A DNA stretch of 9,825 nucleotides, taken from Deltaproteobacteria bacterium. Lineage in GTDB: Bacteria > Desulfobacterota > JADFXK01. Below are positions 6,459 through 9,825 of the stretch, one piece after another. Position 1 is the stretch's first letter; the number at the start of each line of letters is the position of its first letter. The DNA is taken from positions 1 through 9,825 of the forward strand of contig JADFYC010000115.1 in assembly GCA_015233295.1 (NCBI GenBank), read 5' to 3'. Below the pieces are notes generated by a model that saw nothing but the letters and a program-made list of their open reading frames with translations, was not told the origin of the DNA and made no database searches. Made by a program: the position numbers and the translations under genes.

Positions 6459-7270
6459 TGGAGATCAATTTGAACAGATTGACCACGGCGTTTATCCTGG
6501 TAGCCTTCTTAATCGGGGTGGTTTTTTGGGCGCCGCTACCTGTTTTTGCGGGAGTGGTGGCGGTGGCAATAGGGCTGGGGCTACACGAGTATTTTAACCT
6601 GGTCTTGAATAAGCGGGACGCGGTATTACGGAGAATTGGGTTGGGCGCCGGATTAATGGCGCCTTTATTTTTTTTGGTCAAGATGCCCAACGGGCCATGG
6701 CTGTGGCTGGTAGCGGCCTGTTTCATGGTCATGACGTTCGTCCTTTTTCTTCGGCCGCCTTCGCGGGAGCTTCCGGCAGATTTGGGCAAGGTCTTTTTTG
6801 GAGTGGTCTATGTGGGGGGATTTTTATCCAGCATTATCGGGTTGAGGACCCTGCCGTCAGGACCATACTGGGTCTTGCTGGTCTTCGTAATTACAGCCTG
6901 CACAGATACGGGGGCTTACTTCACGGGTCGGACTCTTGGAAAACACAAACTTATGCCGGCGGTGAGTCCGAAGAAGACCGTGGAAGGGGCGGTGGGCGGA
7001 CTGATCGCGGCCCTGGTGTGCGCCTTGATCTATCGCTCTCTCTTTCTCCCGACGTTGTCGGTAAAACACGCCGTGATCATGTCCTTGGGGCTGTCTATCT
7101 TGGGCCAATTGGGAGACCTGATTGAGTCGATGCTCAAGCGGGCAGTGGGCGCCAAAGACTCGGGCACCATCTTTCCCGGCCACGGGGGGCTGCTCGACCG
7201 ACTGGATAGCGCGTTGGTGGCCCTGCCGGCGGCGTATTTGTACATAACGGGCGTGGTCAGACCCGGCTGA
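6458..7270 (+). CDS. cdsA: Phosphatidate cytidylyltransferase (CDP-diacylglycerol synthase)
   Basis: This inner-membrane enzyme makes CDP-diacylglycerol from CTP and phosphatidic acid, the precursor of all the cell's phospholipids. The 270 residues are strongly hydrophobic, with about seven to eight membrane segments. Diagnostic motifs are TDTGAYFTGRTLGKHK (149-164), SPKKTVEG (170-177), and the family signature at 224-250: S..KR...KD.G...PGHGG..DR.D. The length is normal. The GTG at 6458 overlaps the uppS stop (TAG) by one base, a coupled arrangement, with GGAAAGAG just ahead. It is the last gene of the cluster here; dxr and rseP, frequent next neighbours in related bacteria, do not follow. 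Confidence 0.95.
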   Translation: MEINLNRLTTAFILVAFLIGVVFWAPLPVFAGVVAVAIGLGLHEYFNLVLNKRDAVLRRIGLGAGLMAPLFFLVKMPNGPWLWLVAACFMVMTFVLFLRPPSRELPADLGKVFFGVVYVGGFLSSIIGLRTLPSGPYWVLLVFVITACTDTGAYFTGRTLGKHKLMPAVSPKKTVEGAVGGLIAALVCALIYRSLFLPTLSVKHAVIMSLGLSILGQLGDLIESMLKRAVGAKDSGTIFPGHGGLLDRLDSALVALPAAYLYITGVVRPG

Positions 7271-7276
7271 GGATGT

Positions 7277-7316
7277 GTTGCTCGTTGCTTGTTGAAGCCA
7301 CCGAGCACCGAGCAAC
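7277..7316. repeat. Inverted repeat with doubled right arm after cdsA
   Basis: GTTGCTCG (7277-7284) is complementary to CGAGCAAC (7309-7316). A second copy of the right-arm core, CGAGCA, lies at 7302-7307, so CGAGCAC and CGAGCAA are in tandem. There is no T-run afterwards, so it is unlikely to be an intrinsic terminator. It begins 6 nt after the cdsA stop and may be a dispersed repeat. Confidence 0.4.
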
Positions 7317-7655
7317 CAGGGCAGGCAATTATGATCGTTCGAGGTCTAAATCGGGTGGCCAACCGAGTGATGATACGAGTGTGGGGGGCCCCGGCCTTTA
7401 TTTTAATGCCTGGCTAGTTTTTTCGACTTGACTTATTAATCGTAGTTTGTTAAGTTTCGCCTATTTTCCACGGAAGTTAGATCAAGGGCGCCGTCACTTT
7501 TGAAAATTTTGTGTGACAATAAGTGGTTATGCCGGGCGGACGAATTTTTGTTTTCATGATTCGGTGTCTGCCAGGCCGGTTATGACCGCCAAGAGTGGCG
7601 CCGTCTATCATTGCGGACGGAGGCTTGTGAAGCTCACGCCGCATCGTTGAATTGG

Positions 7656-7705
7656 TGGGTTCATGTTAGCGTTTTTCATGTGAACCCATTCACATGAGGT
7701 GAACC
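7656..7705 (+). promoter_or_regulatory. Overlapping, mutually exclusive hairpins upstream of sat
   Basis: TGGGTTCA (7656-7663) can pair with TGAACCCA (7681-7688). CATGTGA (7677-7683) can instead pair with TCACATG (7690-7696). TTCAC (7689-7693) can pair with GTGAA (7699-7703), and GGTTCA (7658-7663) can also reach TGAACC (7700-7705). These foldings compete for the same bases. This could be an RNA switch, or simply DNA operator half-sites that happen to be complementary. Confidence 0.4.
7677..7696. promoter_or_regulatory. Candidate Rex- or CRP/FNR-type operator upstream of sat
   Basis: CATGTGA-ACCCAT-TCACATG is a perfect palindrome with 7-bp arms and a 6-bp centre. Its core, TGTGA-N6-TCACA, matches the CRP-type consensus and matches the Rex consensus TTGTGA-N6-TCACAA at 10 of 12 positions. 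Rex, an NADH-sensing repressor, is reported to repress sat in Desulfovibrio vulgaris, so a redox or energy-state regulator is plausible here. The site ends 112 nt before the sat start codon. Which family binds cannot be told from the motif alone. Confidence 0.55.
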
Positions 7706-7808
7706 GAAGGCCCAGCCGGCGACTTAAGCAGCAACAAGGCAGTATCCTCCGGATGGGCTTTAATCTGCCTTAATCTATGAATTATTTTCACCTAAGGAGG
7801 AAACATTA

Positions 7809-9008
7809 ATGATCAAACCCCATGGCTCTGATAAACTTAACCCGCTTTATGTCATGGACGCCGCCAAGCGCGCCCAACTCATCAAAGAAGCGGCTAGTCT
7901 GCCTTCCGTAGTTGTCAGCTCCGCTGCCGCGGCCAACGCCGTCATGCTGGGTAGCGGTTATTTTAACCCCCTGACCGGGTACATGAATTTGGCCGATTCC
8001 TTGAGCGTGGCCGAAAAAATGCAAACCAAAGAGGGATTGTTCTGGCCCGTGCCGGTAGTGAACGTATTGAAGGACGCCTCCAGCATCAAAGTCGGTCAAA
8101 AGATTGCTTTGCTTGATCCCAACATGCCCGGCAACCCCGTGGTGGCCACTCAGGAAGTTACCGGCATCGACGAAGCGACCGACGACCAAATGAAGATGAT
8201 GACCGACAAGATCTTCCGGACCCAAGACCCGGCCCACCCCGGCGTCGCCGCCTTCAATTCCGTAGGCAAGTTCTTTGTTTCCGGTCCGATCACGGTCCTC
8301 AGCTACTCCTACTTCGAGAAAGATTTCCCGGAGACCTTCCGGACGGCTTATCAAATCCGCGAAGAAATGTCCAAGCTCGGCTGGAATAAAGTCGTGGCCT
8401 TCCAGACTCGGAATCCTATGCACCGGGCCCACGAAGAGCTTTGCCGGATGGCTTATAATGACCTTAAGGCTGACGGTATCCTGATTCACATGCTGCTTGG
8501 CACGCTGAAGAAAGGCGACATCCCGGCCGACGTGCGTGACGATTGCATCCGGAAGATGGTCGAATTGTACTTCCCAGCCAACACCGTCCTGGTCACCGGA
8601 TATGGATTCGACATGCTGTATGCCGGTCCCCGGGAAGCCGTGCTGCACGCCGTGTTTCGGCAGAACACCGGTTGTACCCACCTGATCGTCGGCCGTGACC
8701 ATGCCGGTGTCGGCGACTATTACGGCGGTTTTGACGCCCAAACGATCTTCCATGACGAAGTGCCCAAGGGCGCTCTGGATATCGAAATCTACGAAGCCGA
8801 CCATACCGCTTGGTCAAAAAAGTTGAACAAAGTCGTCATGATGCGGGATGTGCCCGATCACACCAAAGATGACTTTGTCCTGCTCTCCGGAACCAAAGTT
8901 CGGGCTATGTTGGCCGAAGGGATTGCTCCGCCGGCTGAATTCTCCCGTCCCGAAGTTGCCAAGATTCTCATGAACTACTATCAGTCTGAAGAAGGAAAGA
9001 ACTCCTAG
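7809..9008 (+). CDS. sat: Sulfate adenylyltransferase (ATP sulfurylase)
   Basis: Sat joins sulfate to ATP, giving adenosine 5'-phosphosulfate and pyrophosphate, the activation step of dissimilatory sulfate reduction in the cytoplasm. The 399-residue protein has an N-terminal PUA-like domain (about 1-165) and a catalytic nucleotidyltransferase domain. The latter carries QTRNPMHRAHE (199-209), with the QxRN and HxxH active-site elements, then GRDHAG (295-300), and LSGTKVRAMLAEG (359-371) near the end. No APS kinase domain is fused, consistent with the prokaryotic homo-oligomeric form. The ATG at 7809 follows a strong TAAGGAGG (7793-7800) by 8 nt. Codons are noticeably C-ending compared with the neighbouring operon, as expected for a highly expressed gene. 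It stands alone: aprAB and qmo genes are not in the window. Confidence 0.96.
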   Translation: MIKPHGSDKLNPLYVMDAAKRAQLIKEAASLPSVVVSSAAAANAVMLGSGYFNPLTGYMNLADSLSVAEKMQTKEGLFWPVPVVNVLKDASSIKVGQKIALLDPNMPGNPVVATQEVTGIDEATDDQMKMMTDKIFRTQDPAHPGVAAFNSVGKFFVSGPITVLSYSYFEKDFPETFRTAYQIREEMSKLGWNKVVAFQTRNPMHRAHEELCRMAYNDLKADGILIHMLLGTLKKGDIPADVRDDCIRKMVELYFPANTVLVTGYGFDMLYAGPREAVLHAVFRQNTGCTHLIVGRDHAGVGDYYGGFDAQTIFHDEVPKGALDIEIYEADHTAWSKKLNKVVMMRDVPDHTKDDFVLLSGTKVRAMLAEGIAPPAEFSRPEVAKILMNYYQSEEGKNS

Positions 9009-9049
9009 ATTCATCATTTAGGAAGATATTTCTTTGAAGTGTGAAAATA

Positions 9050-9082
9050 AGAACGCCCGTGCCGTTATGGTGCGGGCGTTCT
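9050..9082 (-). terminator. Terminator between convergent sat and transporter genes
   Basis: A 10-bp perfect stem, AGAACGCCCG (9050-9059) with CGGGCGTTCT (9073-9082), encloses a loop that can extend pairing by G-U and C-G pairs. On the minus strand it is followed by TTATTTTCAC, so it is an intrinsic terminator for the transporter gene, 36 nt after its stop. On the plus strand no T-run follows, so its effect on sat transcripts may be limited to 3'-end protection or weak termination. Confidence 0.75.
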
Positions 9083-9118
9083 GCGCGATTCACCGGTTTT
9101 CAATGTCCAACTTGTGGG

Positions 9119-9825
9119 CTAAGTTGCGGAAACGCCGGGCTCCTCCATGTCCAGCCGCCACCAGCGCCAGATCATGACTCCGGCTAACCCGGCGAAGAAC
9201 AAACCGGCCAGGGCTATCCCGGCAAACGAGGCCAGCCTGACGCCCACGGCCGCCCCCGTCGCGCCTATCCCGGTCCCCAACCCGCCAAAGGCCAGGGAAA
9301 TAGTCACCCAGGTGATGAGCCGGCCTCTCTCGGCTTGAAAAACCATAGTGTATAGAGCCATTTCTAAAATGGCCCCACCAATGGTGAACAACCCGGTTAA
9401 GACCAGGAACGCTTTGGTGTCGGCCGCGACCGCCAAACCGAGCAAAGTTGACACGATCATGGTCAAGGTGACACCGCCGAGGATGATCAGGTTGCGGCCC
9501 CGGCCCCATTTTGACACGGCTGCCCCTGTCCAGGCCGCGGCGCCGAAGGTGACCAGGTACATCAAGAAAAAAAATTGTCCCGATTCAAATGGGCTCAGGC
9601 GGTATTCCTGGATCAGCCAGAGGCCCAGAAATGATGTTACTGCCGCCAAACAGGCCCTGACCGTCCCCTGCAAGACATAATATGGCCGGAGTCGCCCCAA
9701 AATGGCCAACACATCCCGGAACCGCCACAATTCTTGATCCGGCAGCCCTGGCAGACCGCCCAGCCCAAGGCTGCCGCCACAATTCTTGATCCGGCAGCCC
9801 TGGCAGACCGCCCAGCCCAAGGCTG
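9119..9825 (-). CDS. Major facilitator superfamily transporter, C-terminal half (partial)
   Basis: About 220 residues of the 3' end of a membrane transporter gene are visible, with the stop TAG at 9119-9121. The translation from about 9670 downward gives six hydrophobic segments, matching helices 7-12 of the 12-helix fold. The loop after the second of them, AAVSKWGRGRNLIILGG, fits the conserved positively charged G-x-GR motif between helices 8 and 9. Upstream, LGLGGLPGLPDQELWRFRD reads as the central cytoplasmic loop. Substrate is unknown. The N-terminal half lies beyond the window. The frame stays open into the last 52 bp only because they are a shifted copy of the preceding 52 bp; residues read from 9774-9825 (GWAVCQGCRIKNCGG) are in the wrong register and should not be trusted. 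A TTG at 9820 is not a credible start. Confidence 0.78.
   Translation of the reverse strand, partial: ALGWAVCQGCRIKNCGGSLGLGGLPGLPDQELWRFRDVLAILGRLRPYYVLQGTVRACLAAVTSFLGLWLIQEYRLSPFESGQFFFLMYLVTFGAAAWTGAAVSKWGRGRNLIILGGVTLTMIVSTLLGLAVAADTKAFLVLTGLFTIGGAILEMALYTMVFQAERGRLITWVTISLAFGGLGTGIGATGAAVGVRLASFAGIALAGLFFAGLAGVMIWRWWRLDMEEPGVSAT
9722..9825. repeat. Exact 52-bp tandem duplication at the window edge
   Basis: Bases 9722-9773 and 9774-9825 are identical (both begin CCGCCACAATTCTTGATCCG and end AAGGCTG). The second copy ends exactly at the last base. Because 52 is not a multiple of three, the duplication shifts the transporter's reading frame. All three minus-strand frames of the unit lack stop codons. 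Confidence 0.97.

Larger units (their letters stand above)
7271..7808. other. 538-nt intergenic region between cdsA and sat
   Basis: No convincing gene is seen on either strand. A 28-codon frame (ATG at 7331, stop within 7415-7420) lacks a good ribosome site. Next to cdsA is an inverted repeat with partial tandem copies (7277-7316). A GC-rich run then a T-rich tract (7382-7402) might weakly terminate the operon. Further along are a 5-bp inverted repeat GTCAC/GTGAC (7493-7497 and 7513-7517), a small hairpin with GTGA-AGC-TCAC (7627-7637), the overlapping palindromes at 7656-7705, and a direct repeat TTAATCT (7760-7766 and 7770-7776) 10 bp apart. No clear sat promoter could be picked. Confidence 0.5.

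Noticed and set aside
7382..7402. GGGGGGCCCCGGCC followed by TTTATTTT as a terminator for the cdsA operon
   Set aside because: The GC run cannot form a stem of useful length with a proper loop, so it was not called.
7493..7517. GTCAC...GTGAC inverted repeat as a second Rex/CRP site
   Set aside because: The half-sites are 15 bp apart and face the wrong way compared with GTGA-N6-TCAC.
7806..8804. 332-codon open frame antisense to sat
   Set aside because: It is a shadow of the codon bias of sat (C-ending codons remove stops on the opposite strand), has no ribosome site or recognisable domain, and sat itself is unambiguous.
9348..9680. 110-codon plus-strand frame opposite the transporter
   Set aside because: It is antisense to clear transmembrane helices and has the basic, proline-rich composition typical of shadow frames.

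Overview
The window looks like the chromosome of a sulfate-reducing deltaproteobacterium (Desulfobacterota), with roughly balanced base composition. The basis is a dissimilatory-type sulfate adenylyltransferase (sat) with a candidate redox-type operator upstream, a ribosomal/lipid gene cluster in the order usual for Gram-negative bacteria, and a short lipoprotein with a signal peptide. Genus cannot be told from the sequence alone.

Layout. (a) 1-900, minus strand: the 5' end of a lipoprotein gene (TTG start at 168) with its own promoter and a 19-bp palindrome over the -10. Upstream of it are a minus-strand intrinsic terminator (311-334) and a 68-residue zinc-ribbon protein gene (482-688), which has a near-consensus sigma70 promoter and a leader of about 117 nt. 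(b) 1152-2348, plus strand: a membrane-anchored metallophosphoesterase. (c) 2377-7270, plus strand: a promoter and structured leader, then rpsB, tsf, pyrH, frr, uppS and cdsA, tightly packed (gaps of at most 58 nt, two overlaps). These genes supply ribosomal protein S2, elongation factor Ts, UMP kinase, ribosome recycling factor, undecaprenyl diphosphate synthase and CDP-diacylglycerol synthase, linking translation, pyrimidine supply and envelope lipid synthesis. (d) 7271-7808: 538 nt without a convincing gene, where dxr and rseP would often follow cdsA. It carries inverted repeats and, close to sat, an ATGTGA-N6-TCACAT palindrome embedded in alternative hairpins. (e) 7809-9008, plus strand: sat, the ATP sulfurylase that activates sulfate. 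(f) 9050-9082: a hairpin terminator between convergent genes. (g) 9119-9825, minus strand: the C-terminal half of a major facilitator transporter, running off the window through an exact 52-bp tandem duplication that breaks its frame.

Most of the window is ordinary core genome. The items most worth a second look are the operator/hairpin region upstream of sat, the strongly repetitive EF-Ts (two core modules with 33 of 50 identical residues), the 52-bp tandem repeat at the window edge, and the small zinc-ribbon gene with its strong promoter. No defence system, CRISPR array, RNA gene or intact mobile element was seen.
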